The notes beneath the pieces are model-generated. The model searched no databases, was not told the DNA's origin, and saw only the letters and a program-made list of their open reading frames with translations. Of a stretch of DNA of 46,332 nt, positions 1-9,616 are shown piece by piece. This DNA is from Candidatus Methylopumilus sp. (lineage in GTDB: Bacteria; Pseudomonadota; Gammaproteobacteria; Burkholderiales; Methylophilaceae). The first letter of the stretch is position 1, and every line of letters starts with the position of its first letter. The stretch is taken from contig JAHEEA010000009.1 in NCBI GenBank assembly GCA_024640945.1, positions 1 to 46,332 on the forward strand, in the 5' to 3' direction. The translations under genes and the position numbers were made by a program.

Positions 1-59
1 GCTAGCATTGTTAATACAAGTAATAAACCTACATTACGTTCAATTTTGTCATGCTTCAT
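1..59 (-). CDS. ccoO: cbb3-type cytochrome c oxidase subunit II, N-terminal start only (partial)
   Basis: Read on the minus strand, an ATG at 57-59 opens a frame beginning MKHDKIERNVGLLLVLTMLA that runs off the left edge. This short polar start followed by a hydrophobic anchor is typical of CcoO, the membrane-anchored monohaem c subunit of the cbb3 oxidase. It lies 79 bases downstream of ccoN in the same direction, the standard ccoNO order. Only about 19 codons are visible, so the CxxCH haem site cannot be checked. The call rests on these residues plus context. Confidence 0.85.
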   Translation of the reverse strand, partial: MKHDKIERNVGLLLVLTML

Positions 60-138
60 GGTAACCCCAGCTTTCTAATCTTTAAGACCTGTATATAAGT
101 CTTATACTTAATGACATATCTATATTCAGACAACCTGA

Positions 139-1557
139 TTAAGCAGCTTGCTGAGTGTTGCCACTGCGGATAGTTTTATACATGTTGAAACACATGATGA
201 CCATACCGCTTAGGAAGAACAACCCACCAACTGCACGCATTACATATAAGTTATGTGCTGCAGCTACTGACTCGATAAAGGCATATTGCAAGTTGCCGAA
301 ATCATCAAACGCACGCCACATTAGACCTTGCATGATGCCTGAGATCCACATTGCTGTGATGTAAAGCAAGATACCAATTGTTGCTAACCAGAAGTGCACG
401 TTGATTAAACGATTGCTATAAGTTGTTGTGTTCCACAACTTAGGAATCAAGTGGTATAGAGAACCAAATGAAACCATTGCAACCCAACCTAAAGCCCCTG
501 AGTGCACATGACCAACAGTCCAGTCAGTGTAGTGAGATAAAGCGTTCACATCTTTTAGAGACATCATTGGGCCTTCGAAGGTAGACATACCGTAGAAAGA
601 CAATGAGACAATCAAGAATCGCATAATTGGATCGGTACGCATCTTATCCCATGCACCTGACAAGGTCAGAATACCGTTCACCATACCGCCCCATGAAGGA
701 AGCAATAATACGATTGAGAATGTTGCAGCTAAAGTTGATGTCCAATCTGGAATCGCTGTCCAATGTAGATGGTGTGCACCAGCCCACATGTACAAGAAAA
801 TCAAAGCCCAGAAGTGCAATACTGATAAGCGATATGAGTAAACAGGACGGCCTGCTTGCTTAGGAACGAAGTAGTACATCATGCCCAAGAACGCTGCAGT
901 CAAGAAGAAACCAACCGCGTTATGGCCATACCACCACTGTGTCATCGCATCTTGCGCACCAGAGAACAAGCTATAAGACTTCATAGAGAAGAGGCTTACT
1001 GGTACTGCAAGGTTGTTAAATGTGTGTAATAGCGCTGTTGCTAAAATGAATGCTAGATAGAACCAGTTAGCCACATAGATGTGCGGTTCTTTACGTTTCA
1101 TTAAAGTACCAACGAATATGACGAGGTAAGCAACCCAAACAACTTCAATTAACAAGTCAATTGGCCATTCCATTTCCGCATATTCACGACCTTGTGTGTG
1201 ACCTAACACATCACCAAGTGCAGCAAAAACGATGACTGCTTGCCAACCCCAGAATGTGAAGTTCGCCAAGTTGCCGCCGAATAAACGCGCCTGACAGGTC
1301 CGCTGAACCACATAGTAAGAAGTAGCAAACAATGCACTACCACCAAAACCAAAAATCACAGCGCCAGTGTGAACTGGACGTAAGCGACCGAAGGTAATGT
1401 AAGGAATGTCAAAGTTTAGCCATGGGAAAGCAAGTTCTGATGCAATGTACACACCAACCAACATGCCAACCGCACCCCAAACCAGGGTCATAATTGTGAA
1501 TTTACGAATAATATCGTAGTTATATTGTTCGTTATTTGTAACACTCGTAGTTGCCAT
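139..1557 (-). CDS. ccoN: cbb3-type cytochrome c oxidase subunit I
   Basis: Catalytic haem-copper subunit of the high-affinity cbb3 oxidase, reducing oxygen to water in the inner membrane. The 472-residue protein has about twelve hydrophobic segments. The family's histidine motifs are present in order: PVHTGAV near the start, [19 protein letters not shown] (copper and haem region) and [11 protein letters not shown], then AHNLYVMR near the end. The ATG at 1557 is preferred over the in-frame GTG at 1563 because AGGAGA lies seven bases upstream of it. ccoO follows in the same direction. No well-formed FNR site was found in the 150 bases upstream, although cbb3 genes are often FNR-controlled in the family. 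Confidence 0.97.
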   Translation of the reverse strand: MATTSVTNNEQYNYDIIRKFTIMTLVWGAVGMLVGVYIASELAFPWLNFDIPYITFGRLRPVHTGAVIFGFGGSALFATSYYVVQRTCQARLFGGNLANFTFWGWQAVIVFAALGDVLGHTQGREYAEMEWPIDLLIEVVWVAYLVIFVGTLMKRKEPHIYVANWFYLAFILATALLHTFNNLAVPVSLFSMKSYSLFSGAQDAMTQWWYGHNAVGFFLTAAFLGMMYYFVPKQAGRPVYSYRLSVLHFWALIFLYMWAGAHHLHWTAIPDWTSTLAATFSIVLLLPSWGGMVNGILTLSGAWDKMRTDPIMRFLIVSLSFYGMSTFEGPMMSLKDVNALSHYTDWTVGHVHSGALGWVAMVSFGSLYHLIPKLWNTTTYSNRLINVHFWLATIGILLYITAMWISGIMQGLMWRAFDDFGNLQYAFIESVAAAHNLYVMRAVGGLFFLSGMVIMCFNMYKTIRSGNTQQAA

Positions 1558-1713
1558 AACCACGTCTCCTAAAACTAAAAAAATGTAGCTTACTTAAGAT
1601 TACTGAAGCCTGCGCACCCGAGAGTACACTGGGCATTATTTTCAGATTGAACCGATTATATCCTTTGATGAATCAATCGCACAATCAAAAAAAACCTTTA
1701 TCTAAAAATGGTA

Positions 1714-2295
1714 TTACATCAACATTTTCAAATCGTTTGCAATTTCATGAGGTTTTTGGCCGTATTTAAAATACAAGCGCAACTTACCTTTCTGATCATA
1801 AACGTAAGTTCCCGCACTATGATCGATGCTGTAGCTTTCAGCCCCAGCTGTGTGTGTTTTCTCATGAAACACTTTAAAATCTTTGGCCACTTTGTCTATT
1901 TGGGCGGAAGTGCCATACAAACCGACAAACGTAGCATCAAAACTCGGCACAAACTTCGCCAACACTGCTCTGGCATCTCTTTCTGGATCCAGCGTAATAA
2001 ATACAACCTGCACCTTCTCACGCTGAGACCCAAGCAACTTCATGACTTTAGTCATGTCAGTGAGTGTTGTTGGACAAACATCCGGACAATGGGTATATCC
2101 AAAAAACACCAACACCAACTTGCCTTTGTAATCAGCTAAACGTCTTGATTCACCGAGGTGATCAGTTAAATCAAAATCTTTAGCGTACCCTGCATTTGAA
2201 ACATCAGTCCCATTAAAATGGACCCGCTCTGCCTGATGGTCACTACAGGCATTCAGCATCAAGCTGAAAAACAACACCATCAAAAATTTCAACAT
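1714..2295 (-). CDS. SCO1/SenC-family copper chaperone lipoprotein
   Basis: Thioredoxin-fold copper chaperone that, in this family, helps assemble the CuA or CuB centre of haem-copper oxidases. The 193-residue protein starts with a hydrophobic stretch ending LNAC, a lipobox with Cys17 as the probable lipid-anchored residue. The copper and redox motif CPDVC is present, and the third metal ligand is the His in YSIDHSAG. A good ribosome site, GAAGGTG, lies just before the start. It reads towards the ccoNO genes, and an FNR-type box lies about 80 bases upstream, fitting microaerobic oxidase biogenesis. The exact client oxidase is inferred. Confidence 0.93.
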   Translation of the reverse strand: MLKFLMVLFFSLMLNACSDHQAERVHFNGTDVSNAGYAKDFDLTDHLGESRRLADYKGKLVLVFFGYTHCPDVCPTTLTDMTKVMKLLGSQREKVQVVFITLDPERDARAVLAKFVPSFDATFVGLYGTSAQIDKVAKDFKVFHEKTHTAGAESYSIDHSAGTYVYDQKGKLRLYFKYGQKPHEIANDLKMLM

Positions 2296-2376
2296 TTAAT
2301 CTGCACCTTCAGTTCAAGATTCAAACGCACAAAGACACATTAGGGTGAACAATGCTACGTTTTAAAACAATATGCT

Positions 2377-2390
2377 TTGACTTAAATCAA
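2377..2390. promoter_or_regulatory. FNR/Anr-type binding site
   Basis: TTGACTTAAATCAA matches the FNR consensus TTGAT-N4-ATCAA at nine of ten defined positions. It lies 82 bases upstream of the SCO1/SenC start and 175 bases upstream of ilvE. Given the neighbouring cbb3 oxidase, low-oxygen control of the SCO gene is the simpler reading. A second site of the same form occurs at 28627. Confidence 0.6.
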
Positions 2391-2565
2391 ATGACAACCA
2401 GTTTACAAAGCAATTTAATTTTACTTCGATTAGACGCCAACCTATCCGTCTTTATGAATATAAAAATGATTTTTAAACCATTCTTTTAACAAGTAAGGCG
2501 CTTGCAGTCTGTTCAGCACGCTGCCTAGCGTTTACAATTAAGGTTTTGCACGCTGGAGAAATAAC

Positions 2566-3498
2566 ATGGCAGTAGCCAAATCAATGGCTGACCGCGACGG
2601 TCTTATTTGGTATGACGGCAAGATGGTGGATTGGCGCAGCGCCACAACCCACGTACTTAGCCACACATTGCACTATGGCATGGGTGTGTTTGAAGGCGTG
2701 CGCGCATACAAGACTGATAAGGGCACTGCGATTTTCCGCTTGAAAGAACATACTGACCGCCTTTTCCGTTCAGCGCATATTTTAGGGATGAAAATGCCTT
2801 TTGATAAAGCAACATTGATGGAAGCGCAAAAAGCAGCTGTTCGCGAAAATAATTTAGAGTCAGCTTACATGCGCCCAATGGCTTTTTATGGCCCTGAAGC
2901 AATGGGTATTTCAGCAAAAACATTATCAACTCACGTGATTGTTGCTGCATGGACTTGGGGCGCCTACATGGGCGACGAAGCATTAAATAGCGGCATTCGT
3001 GTTAAGACATCATCTTTTTCACGTCACCACGTCAACATCACGATGTGTAAAGCGAAAGCAAACGGCAACTACATGAACTCAATTCTTGCGCACCAAGAAG
3101 CCGCACAAGATGGTTACGACGAAGCATTGTTATTAGACGTTGATGGTTTTGTAGCTGAAGGCTCAGGCGAAAACGTCTTTATCGTTCGCAACGGTAAGTT
3201 GATTACACCAGATCTCACCAGCGCACTAGAAGGCATCACTCGCGACACTATTGTGCAATTAGCTGGAGAAATTGGCTTGCAAGTGGTTGAAAAACGCATC
3301 ACAAGAGATGAAGTTTATTCAGCTGACGAAGCGTTCTTTACAGGCACCGCCGCTGAAGTGACTCCAATCCGCGAATTGGATAACAGAGCGATTGGTGAAG
3401 GTAAACGTGGTCCGATTACTGAAAAACTACAATCAATGTATTTTGATGTGGTTAAAGGTAAATCAGCGAAACATGCTGACTGGCTCACATTGGTTTAA
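2566..3498 (+). CDS. ilvE: branched-chain amino acid aminotransferase
   Basis: PLP-dependent fold-type IV transaminase moving the amino group between glutamate and the 2-oxo acids of leucine, isoleucine and valine, in the cytoplasm. The 310-residue length is normal. Visible family features include LHYGMGVFEGVRAY near residue 36, the lysine in KAKANGNYMNS (probable PLP Schiff-base Lys near residue 165), EALLLDVDGFVAEGSGENVF and FFTGTAAEVTPI. The ATG is preceded by GGAGA. The gene is followed at 25 bases by a small zinc-finger gene, so the two are probably co-transcribed. Confidence 0.96.
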   Translation: MAVAKSMADRDGLIWYDGKMVDWRSATTHVLSHTLHYGMGVFEGVRAYKTDKGTAIFRLKEHTDRLFRSAHILGMKMPFDKATLMEAQKAAVRENNLESAYMRPMAFYGPEAMGISAKTLSTHVIVAAWTWGAYMGDEALNSGIRVKTSSFSRHHVNITMCKAKANGNYMNSILAHQEAAQDGYDEALLLDVDGFVAEGSGENVFIVRNGKLITPDLTSALEGITRDTIVQLAGEIGLQVVEKRITRDEVYSADEAFFTGTAAEVTPIRELDNRAIGEGKRGPITEKLQSMYFDVVKGKSAKHADWLTLV

Positions 3499-3522
3499 TT
3501 AAAGCAAAAAGGAAAGTACCAC

Positions 3523-3714
3523 ATGGCAAAGAAGACTAAGGAAATTGAAGTGCGCGCAAAAGATTTACCACTTCACTGCCCAACGGAAGAAGTTGCTTTG
3601 TGGTGCTCTCATCCGAGGGTGTTTTTGGATTTAGCAGACACAGGCCACGCAAGCTGCCCTTACTGCGGAACAAAATACAAACTCAAAGCTGGCGAAACAG
3701 CTGGACACCACTAA
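3523..3714 (+). CDS. zinc-finger (zf-CHCC) domain protein
   Basis: A 63-residue protein with the CHCC zinc-finger pattern: LHCP, the spaced residues WCSHPRVFLDL, then SCPYCGTKYKL. The family resembles the NDUFS6 accessory subunit of respiratory complex I, but the role of the stand-alone bacterial proteins is not settled. AAAGGAAAG lies just upstream of the ATG. It sits directly behind ilvE, a common betaproteobacterial pairing, and its stop codon abuts that of the convergent murI with no spacer. Confidence 0.9.
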   Translation: MAKKTKEIEVRAKDLPLHCPTEEVALWCSHPRVFLDLADTGHASCPYCGTKYKLKAGETAGHH

Positions 3715-4569
3715 TTAGAATTTAGAGAGCCCTACGCGCTTACCCCACAAGCGCATGACAATATCTTCCGCATCAGTTTGAGTGCTGTTGCTCCAAAAAC
3801 CGACTTGCCCTATTTGAGTTTCGGCGTTTAACAAACGAGTATCTTCCAAACGACGTTTCAGTTCTTTTGCTACCGCAGCACCAGTATCAATCAACACCAC
3901 ATCATCCCCAATCAGATTCTCAATCAGGGGTCTAACAAAAGGATAATGGGTGCACCCAAGTACAATCGTGTCAGCCCCAGCAGCAATTAAGGGTTGAACA
4001 TAGCTCGCCAATAAATCTTGAGTGACAGTCGAGTCCAGCTCACCCCGCTCCACACATTCAACCAATCCGTGACAAGCTTGCGTCACCACTTCAACCTGTT
4101 GGCCATAATGCTCAAGCAATGCTGCAAACTGAGCACTCTTTAAAGTGCCGCTGGTTGCCAACACGCCAATCACGCCTGTTTTACTAGCAGCCGCAGCCGG
4201 CTTAACGGCGGGCTCCATACCAATAATTGGCAGATGATATTTTTGGCGCAACAAATCGACAGCCGCCGCAGTCGCAGTGTTACAAGCCACAACCAAGGCT
4301 TTAGCGCCTTTACTAATCAGAAGGTCTGCAATCCAAACAGCTCGCTCCTGAATAAATTCAGGTGTTTTATTGCCATAAGGCGCAAATTTAGAATCTGCGA
4401 CATATATCAAATCTTCATTAGGTAACAAAGTGTGGATATGCTTCAGCACAGAAATACCACCAACGCCTGAATCAAAGACGCCAATTGGAGATGCGGAAGT
4501 AGGTGTTGCGATAGTATTCAAAATATAAGGTATGGCAAAAGAATTGCTTAAGAGTTTAGCTGAACTCAT
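3715..4569 (-). CDS. murI: glutamate racemase
   Basis: Cofactor-independent racemase converting L- to D-glutamate for peptidoglycan. The 284-residue protein has the substrate motif GVFDSGVGG near residue 31, the first catalytic cysteine in VVACNTATA and the second in VLGCTHYPF. The first 25 or so residues before the conserved core are longer than usual, and no strong ribosome site precedes the ATG at 4569. No nearer in-frame ATG is available, so this start is kept with some doubt. It converges on the zinc-finger gene. Confidence 0.95.
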   Translation of the reverse strand: MSSAKLLSNSFAIPYILNTIATPTSASPIGVFDSGVGGISVLKHIHTLLPNEDLIYVADSKFAPYGNKTPEFIQERAVWIADLLISKGAKALVVACNTATAAAVDLLRQKYHLPIIGMEPAVKPAAAASKTGVIGVLATSGTLKSAQFAALLEHYGQQVEVVTQACHGLVECVERGELDSTVTQDLLASYVQPLIAAGADTIVLGCTHYPFVRPLIENLIGDDVVLIDTGAAVAKELKRRLEDTRLLNAETQIGQVGFWSNSTQTDAEDIVMRLWGKRVGLSKF

Positions 4570-4631
4570 AGACGAATGTCATCGTCTGTCTCACGCATCA
4601 GTTACAATAAACACCTATTTAGAGGATTAAC

Positions 4632-5180
4632 ATGAGCAATAGACTAAGTAAAATTTACACAAGAACAGGTGATAGCGGCACCACAGGCCTTGGCGATGGC
4701 TCTCGCGTTAACAAAGATAGCCTACGCGTGACCGCAATGGGTGATATTGACGAACTCAATGCTGTGATTGGTTTATTACGCACAGAACCTATTCCCGAAA
4801 AAATTCAACACACTTTAGATGATGTGCAACATGACTTATTCGACCTGGGTGGGGAAATCTGCATTCCTGGTTACATTATGGTAAAGCCAGAACGTATCGT
4901 TGCTTTAGAAACCACACTTGATGAACTGAATCTGAAACTCGCACATTTGGAAGAATTTATCTTACCCGGCGGGACCCGAGGCGCAGCTTACTGTCACTTA
5001 GCACGCACTATTTGCCGCCGAGCCGAACGCTCTTTGGTAAAACTAAGCCGCGAAGAAAGCATTACAGAGACATCCATACAATATCTTAATCGTTTGTCTG
5101 ATTTATTATTCGTGATGTGTCGTAGTATTAATCAAGCCGCAAACGTTGCAGACGTGCTTTGGCACAACAAAAAAGCATAG
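4632..5180 (+). CDS. ATP:cob(I)alamin adenosyltransferase, PduO type
   Basis: Transfers adenosine from ATP to cob(I)alamin, making adenosylcobalamin. The 182 residues show the N-terminal ATP-binding motif TRTGDSGTTGLGDG, then GDIDELNAVIG, and the family signature LPGGTRGAAYCHLARTICRRAER around residues 113-135. A strong ribosome site (AGAGGA) precedes the ATG. No adenosylcobalamin-dependent enzyme and no cobalamin riboswitch is visible nearby; the upstream gap to murI is only 62 bases. Confidence 0.95.
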   Translation: MSNRLSKIYTRTGDSGTTGLGDGSRVNKDSLRVTAMGDIDELNAVIGLLRTEPIPEKIQHTLDDVQHDLFDLGGEICIPGYIMVKPERIVALETTLDELNLKLAHLEEFILPGGTRGAAYCHLARTICRRAERSLVKLSREESITETSIQYLNRLSDLLFVMCRSINQAANVADVLWHNKKA

Positions 5181-5260
5181 TTTTGCAGATCCCTTTTCAC
5201 GCAGGCTTATCAGTTATAATCTGCGCAACTTAAAACCTAAGTAATGATGCAATTCACTGA

Positions 5261-6637
5261 ATGATTAAAAAACTAATACAGCGCGTATTCAATAGCGGCA
5301 AAAAACAATCAAAACAAGCCAGCCTCAAGAGTGATGGCCTCACAACGAGCAATGCACAACGCATCGCTAGCAAAGTTCATCGCATTGATAAAAAGCTATT
5401 AAGTCATGGCGCACTCAAAACGACTGGAGGCTTACAAAAAGCAGGCTTTGAAGCCTTTGTTGTAGGTGGGGCAGTACGTGATTTATTACTCAAAAGACGC
5501 CCAAAAGATTTTGACATTGCGACTAATGCGACGCCTGAACAGGTTAATCGGATATTTAGACGCTCACGCATTATTGGCCGCAGATTCAGACTAGTGCACG
5601 TTATATTTGGGGAAGAAACCATCGAAGTTTCGACTTTCCGCGGTAGTCACCTTAATGAAGAAAATGAATCACGTAGCAAAATAGCAGACTCAGGCCGTAT
5701 CTTGCGCGACAACGTATTTGGCAATCAAGAAGAAGATGCTTTACGCCGAGACTTTACGGCAAACGCGCTTTATTACGACCCATCTACCGAAGAAGTGCTC
5801 GATTTCCATCAAGGCGTTGCTGACATTCAGGCAGGAGTTTTGCGCATGATAGGCGATCCTGTCACGCGCTATAGAGAAGACCCCGTGCGCATGTTGCGTG
5901 CAGTCCGCCTATCCGCAAAGCTGGGGCTAGCCATCGATAAAGCCACAGAAGATCCGATTCCCAAACTGGCTGATTTATTACACGACGTACCACCGTCTCG
6001 CTTGTTTGATGAAATGCTCAAACTCTTCCTGTCAGGCCACGCGATTGAAAGTGCTGTTGCACTTCGTAAACACGGCTTACATCACGGCTTGCTTCCTTTA
6101 TTGGATGTCGTACTTGAACAACCTATCGGCGCTAAGTTTGTGAATTTAGCTTTAAAGAATACCGACACACGCGTCAATGAAGGCAAGCCAGTCTCACCTG
6201 GATTCTTATTTGCCACCTTGCTTTGGCATGAAGTATTAGTTGCCTGGCAAAAATATGAAAAACAAGGTAATCGCCCTATGCCAGCATTGCATATGGCAAT
6301 GACTGAAGTTGCAGATATGCAAGCAGAAAAATTAGCGATTCATAAACGCTATAGCGCTACCATGAAAGAAATCTGGGGCTTGCAACCTCGATTTGAGATG
6401 CGCGCAGGCAAGCGCCCTTTTGGCCTGCTTGAACACCCACGCTATCGCGCTGCTTACGATTTTCTGTTGCTGCGCTGCCAGTCCGGCGAAATTAGTGCTG
6501 AGCTTGGTGATTGGTGGACAGCTTTCGCTAGCGCCGATGGCGAAAAACGCGTTGATTTATTAAAGCCAGAGACTACACAAAAGCCTCGCCGACGCCGTAG
6601 CCGAAGAAAACTTAAATCCGCCCATAGCGCTTCATGA
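5261..6637 (+). CDS. pcnB: poly(A) polymerase I
   Basis: Class II nucleotidyltransferase that adds 3' poly(A) tails to RNA and promotes decay. The 458-residue protein has VVGGAVRDLLL followed by KDFDIATNATP (metal-binding Asp pair, near residues 70-90), LRRDFTANALYYD and the RNA-binding YREDPVRMLRAVRL segment. The long form with a very basic tail (KPRRRRSRRKLK) fits PcnB rather than the shorter CCA-adding enzyme. folK overlaps its stop, so translation is probably coupled. This opens a run of same-strand genes to 12387. Confidence 0.94.
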   Translation: MIKKLIQRVFNSGKKQSKQASLKSDGLTTSNAQRIASKVHRIDKKLLSHGALKTTGGLQKAGFEAFVVGGAVRDLLLKRRPKDFDIATNATPEQVNRIFRRSRIIGRRFRLVHVIFGEETIEVSTFRGSHLNEENESRSKIADSGRILRDNVFGNQEEDALRRDFTANALYYDPSTEEVLDFHQGVADIQAGVLRMIGDPVTRYREDPVRMLRAVRLSAKLGLAIDKATEDPIPKLADLLHDVPPSRLFDEMLKLFLSGHAIESAVALRKHGLHHGLLPLLDVVLEQPIGAKFVNLALKNTDTRVNEGKPVSPGFLFATLLWHEVLVAWQKYEKQGNRPMPALHMAMTEVADMQAEKLAIHKRYSATMKEIWGLQPRFEMRAGKRPFGLLEHPRYRAAYDFLLLRCQSGEISAELGDWWTAFASADGEKRVDLLKPETTQKPRRRRSRRKLKSAHSAS

Positions 6638-7131
6638 AAACGCAATTAGCTTTTAACAGCAGGGCTTATATTGCGCTTGGTAGCAATCTAGCAGATCCAC
6701 AAAATCAGGTTGAACAGGCGATGCAGGCCATTGCAAAGTCGACAGACATGCAGCTCACCAAGCAATCTTCTTTATATCGAACAGCGCCAGTAGGCTACGA
6801 TAACCAACCTGATTTTATTAACGCGGTCATCGAAATCAAAACAAATCTAAGTCCATTAGATTTACTACATCGTTTATTCGAAATAGAGAATAAACAAGGT
6901 AGAGAGCGCCCTTTTCCTAATGCGCCAAGAGTTCTAGACTTGGATTTATTGATGTACGATCAAGTAAAAATGGAAACTGGTGAACTTAATTTACCGCATC
7001 CACGTATGCATGAACGTGGCTTTGTCATGCTACCATTTGCAGAAATTGCACCAGATGTGATGATAGGAAATTACGGTTTAGCAAAAACACTCGCTCATCA
7101 ATGCCAAAACCAAGGTGTTTTTAAGCTGTAG
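6634..7131 (+). CDS. folK: 6-hydroxymethyl-7,8-dihydropterin pyrophosphokinase
   Basis: Transfers pyrophosphate from ATP to hydroxymethyl-dihydropterin in folate synthesis. The 165 residues include ALGSNLADPQNQV at the start, YRTAPVGYDNQPDFINAV, the catalytic signature RVLDLDLLMYD and LPHPRMHERGFVMLPFAEI. The ATG overlaps the pcnB stop as ATGA, a typical coupled junction; pcnB-folK-panBC order is common in proteobacteria. Folate supplies the methylene donor used by PanB two genes downstream. Confidence 0.96.
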   Translation: MKTQLAFNSRAYIALGSNLADPQNQVEQAMQAIAKSTDMQLTKQSSLYRTAPVGYDNQPDFINAVIEIKTNLSPLDLLHRLFEIENKQGRERPFPNAPRVLDLDLLMYDQVKMETGELNLPHPRMHERGFVMLPFAEIAPDVMIGNYGLAKTLAHQCQNQGVFKL

Positions 7132-7178
7132 TCTTTATCAGATACTTAATAAACTAAGTAAGCAGGAAAACAAAACGC

Positions 7179-7838
7179 ATGAGCAACGCTAAAAACATCA
7201 CGGAAAAATTTCCATACATCGTGATTGAAGGCCCGATAGGGAGCGGCAAAACCACGCTTGCTCGCAAACTTGCTGAGCGCTTCCCTGTGAATCTATTACT
7301 CGAAAAAGCGGAAGCGAATCCATTCCTGTCTCGCTTCTATGAAGACCAAGAACGCTACGCATTACCAACACAATTATTCTTTTTATTTCAACGCGCAAAT
7401 CAAATTAAAGATTTAAAGCAACAAGATATTTTTGGCGACGCTGCGATTGCTGACTTCTTTTTAGAAAAAGATCCTTTATTTGCCAGATTAAATCTAGACG
7501 ATGATGAATTTGCTTTATATAGCCAAATTTATGAGCGCATGCATCTGCAAGCCTCCAAGCCTGATTTGGTGATTTACCTACAAACCCCTGTAGACGCCTT
7601 ACTTGCACGCGTTGAACAACGTAACATCAGCTATGAACAAGATATTCCAAGAGACTATCTGGCGCGCCTATCTGATGCTTATAGTGAGTTTTTTCATAGC
7701 TACAATAGCTCTCCATTACTCATCGTTAATAACGAGAAAATCAATATCACTAATAGTGAAGAAGCATTAGATTTATTGGTGGATCGTATTATGCAAGTAC
7801 AAAGTCGCCGTGAATTCTTCAATCCCGATTGGGATTAA
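7179..7838 (+). CDS. deoxynucleoside kinase
   Basis: Salvage kinase of the deoxyguanosine/deoxyadenosine kinase family, phosphorylating deoxynucleosides with ATP. The 219-residue protein has the P-loop IEGPIGSGKTTLARKL at residues 17-32, a typical lid region RVEQRNISYEQDI near residue 145, and DYLARLSDAYSEFFHSYN. A purine-rich AGCAGGAAAAC precedes the ATG. It lies between folK and panB; this placement recurs in betaproteobacteria although the link to pterin and pantothenate synthesis is not obvious. Nucleoside specificity cannot be told from sequence. Confidence 0.9.
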   Translation: MSNAKNITEKFPYIVIEGPIGSGKTTLARKLAERFPVNLLLEKAEANPFLSRFYEDQERYALPTQLFFLFQRANQIKDLKQQDIFGDAAIADFFLEKDPLFARLNLDDDEFALYSQIYERMHLQASKPDLVIYLQTPVDALLARVEQRNISYEQDIPRDYLARLSDAYSEFFHSYNSSPLLIVNNEKINITNSEEALDLLVDRIMQVQSRREFFNPDWD

Positions 7839-7844
7839 CAAGCA

Positions 7845-8657
7845 ATGTCGCTAAAAAAAATTCAGTCTATGCATGCTCATGCGGAAAAAATCGCCATGCT
7901 GACTTGTTACGACTCAAGCTTTGCAAAGTTAAGTGAAGCCGCAGGCGTTGACGTTCTTTTAGTGGGAGATTCTCTAGGAATGGTCTTGCAAGGTGCTGAA
8001 AACACCCTAAGCGTGACAATGGAAGAGATGGAATATCACACCAAGTCAGTTGCTGCAGGCATAAAAAGCTGCTGCATCATGACGGATATGCCGATTGGGA
8101 GCTACGAACATGACAAAGATATTGCTTTAATCAATGCAAAAAAACTCATTGCAGCAGGTGCGGATATTGTCAAAATAGAAGGCGGCGGCAAGATGGTGGA
8201 AACCGCCCAACACCTTATTAACAATGGCATTCCTGTTTGCGCGCATCTTGGCTTTACACCCCAATCAGTTGTTCAGCTCGGTGGCTATCGCATTCAAGGA
8301 AAAACAGATGAGAGTGCTCAAAACATCCTAAAAGATGCGGTTGCGATGGATAATATAGGCATCAATCTCGTATTACTTGAAATGGTACCAGCAGCGCTAG
8401 CAAAATTGATTACCGAAACCATCAATGCCACAACCATAGGCATTGGTGCCGGAGTGGATTGCGATGGACAAGTGCTGGTGATACAAGACTTACTTGGTAT
8501 CTATACGGGACCTGCCAATAAACTTCCAAGCGATTTCAAATCGCCACGTTTTACTAAAAACTTTTTAGCCGAAAACACTAGCATTCAAACGGCTGTTTCA
8601 GCTTACGTAAAAGCTGTGAAAAATAAAACTTTCCCGGCGCTAGAACACAGCTATTAA
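7845..8657 (+). CDS. panB: 3-methyl-2-oxobutanoate hydroxymethyltransferase
   Basis: First committed step of pantothenate synthesis: adds hydroxymethyl from methylene-tetrahydrofolate to 2-oxoisovalerate. The 270-residue TIM-barrel protein shows MLTCYDSSFAKL, the Mg-binding VGDSLGMVLQG, MPIGSYEHD, VKIEGGGKM, AHLGFTPQSV and the active-site VLLEMVPA segment. It starts six bases after the kinase stop and is followed at 13 bases by panC, so the pan genes form one operon. Its substrate is also the oxo acid of valine, handled by IlvE upstream. Confidence 0.97.
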   Translation: MSLKKIQSMHAHAEKIAMLTCYDSSFAKLSEAAGVDVLLVGDSLGMVLQGAENTLSVTMEEMEYHTKSVAAGIKSCCIMTDMPIGSYEHDKDIALINAKKLIAAGADIVKIEGGGKMVETAQHLINNGIPVCAHLGFTPQSVVQLGGYRIQGKTDESAQNILKDAVAMDNIGINLVLLEMVPAALAKLITETINATTIGIGAGVDCDGQVLVIQDLLGIYTGPANKLPSDFKSPRFTKNFLAENTSIQTAVSAYVKAVKNKTFPALEHSY

Positions 8658-8670
8658 TTTAGTTTCTACT

Positions 8671-9540
8671 ATGCAAATTATTCAAACTGCGCAATCACTC
8701 AGAACGAGACTCTCAAAAGAGGACGCGATCGCTTTCGTTCCGACTATGGGCAATCTACATGACGGTCACTTAGAACTCGTTGCGCAAGCCAAAAAAGAAA
8801 ATGCATGTGTCGTGGTTAGTATTTTTGTAAACCCATTGCAATTTGGTGCGAACGAAGACTTCGGCAATTACCCTCGCACTTTAGAAGCAGATTTAGCCAA
8901 ACTGAAAGCCGCAGGGGCTGATGTGGTATTTACCCCAAGTGAGGTAGAAATTTATCCGGATTTTGATGCTTTAAATAACACCAGCAACCAAACCATGATG
9001 GTCAGCACACCTGCCATTGCAGACGAACTATGTGGGGCATCACGTCCGGGGCACTTTAACGGCATGGCAACTGTTGTTCTTAAGTTATTTAATCTAGTCT
9101 TTTTTAATGGTGCATCACGTAAAGTCGCCATTTTTGGTAAAAAAGATTTTCAACAACTATTGATTATCCGCGAACTAGTTAACCAGTTTAATTTGCCGAT
9201 TGAAATTATGGCGGCAGAAACAATGCGTGAAGCCGACGGTTTGGCAATGAGTTCAAGAAACGGCTACTTAAACCCAATGCAACGTCTTGAAGCACCGCGC
9301 CTATACAAAGCACTTAATCTAGTGGTTGACGCTATCAAACAAGGCAATACCGACTTTAAAGCGATTGAAACTCAAACCAGTCAATTCCTTACTCAACTAG
9401 GCTGGATAGTCGATTACATTGCTATCCGCTCGAGCAAAACTTTGCTGCCTGCAAACCCTACCGATAATCAGTTAATTGTTTTAGGTGCAGCAAAACAAGG
9501 CAAAACACGTTTAATCGACAATATAGAATTTAATTTGTAG
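8671..9540 (+). CDS. panC: pantothenate synthetase
   Basis: Joins pantoate and beta-alanine with ATP through a pantoyl-adenylate. The 289 residues contain VPTMGNLHDGHLELV (HxGH-type nucleotidyl-transfer motif), VNPLQFGANEDFGNYPRT, CGASRPGHFNGMATVV, FGKKDFQQLLIIREL and the KMSK-like MSSRNGYL. Length is normal. It follows panB and precedes panD, which supplies the beta-alanine. Confidence 0.97.
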   Translation: MQIIQTAQSLRTRLSKEDAIAFVPTMGNLHDGHLELVAQAKKENACVVVSIFVNPLQFGANEDFGNYPRTLEADLAKLKAAGADVVFTPSEVEIYPDFDALNNTSNQTMMVSTPAIADELCGASRPGHFNGMATVVLKLFNLVFFNGASRKVAIFGKKDFQQLLIIRELVNQFNLPIEIMAAETMREADGLAMSSRNGYLNPMQRLEAPRLYKALNLVVDAIKQGNTDFKAIETQTSQFLTQLGWIVDYIAIRSSKTLLPANPTDNQLIVLGAAKQGKTRLIDNIEFNL

Positions 9541-9616
9541 CACCTCTGCTATTTTGCATGGCTTCTAGTTAGCGACTATAATGTGCGTGCTTTTCAATCA
9601 ATCACATAGGATCACT

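Noticed and set aside
1668-1679. TTGATGAATCAA upstream of ccoN as an FNR site
   Set aside because: The two half-sites are separated by two bases instead of four, so it does not fit the FNR consensus.
4570-4631. Cobalamin riboswitch before the adenosyltransferase gene
   Set aside because: Only 62 bases separate it from murI, too short for a B12 aptamer, and no B12-box-like sequence is seen.
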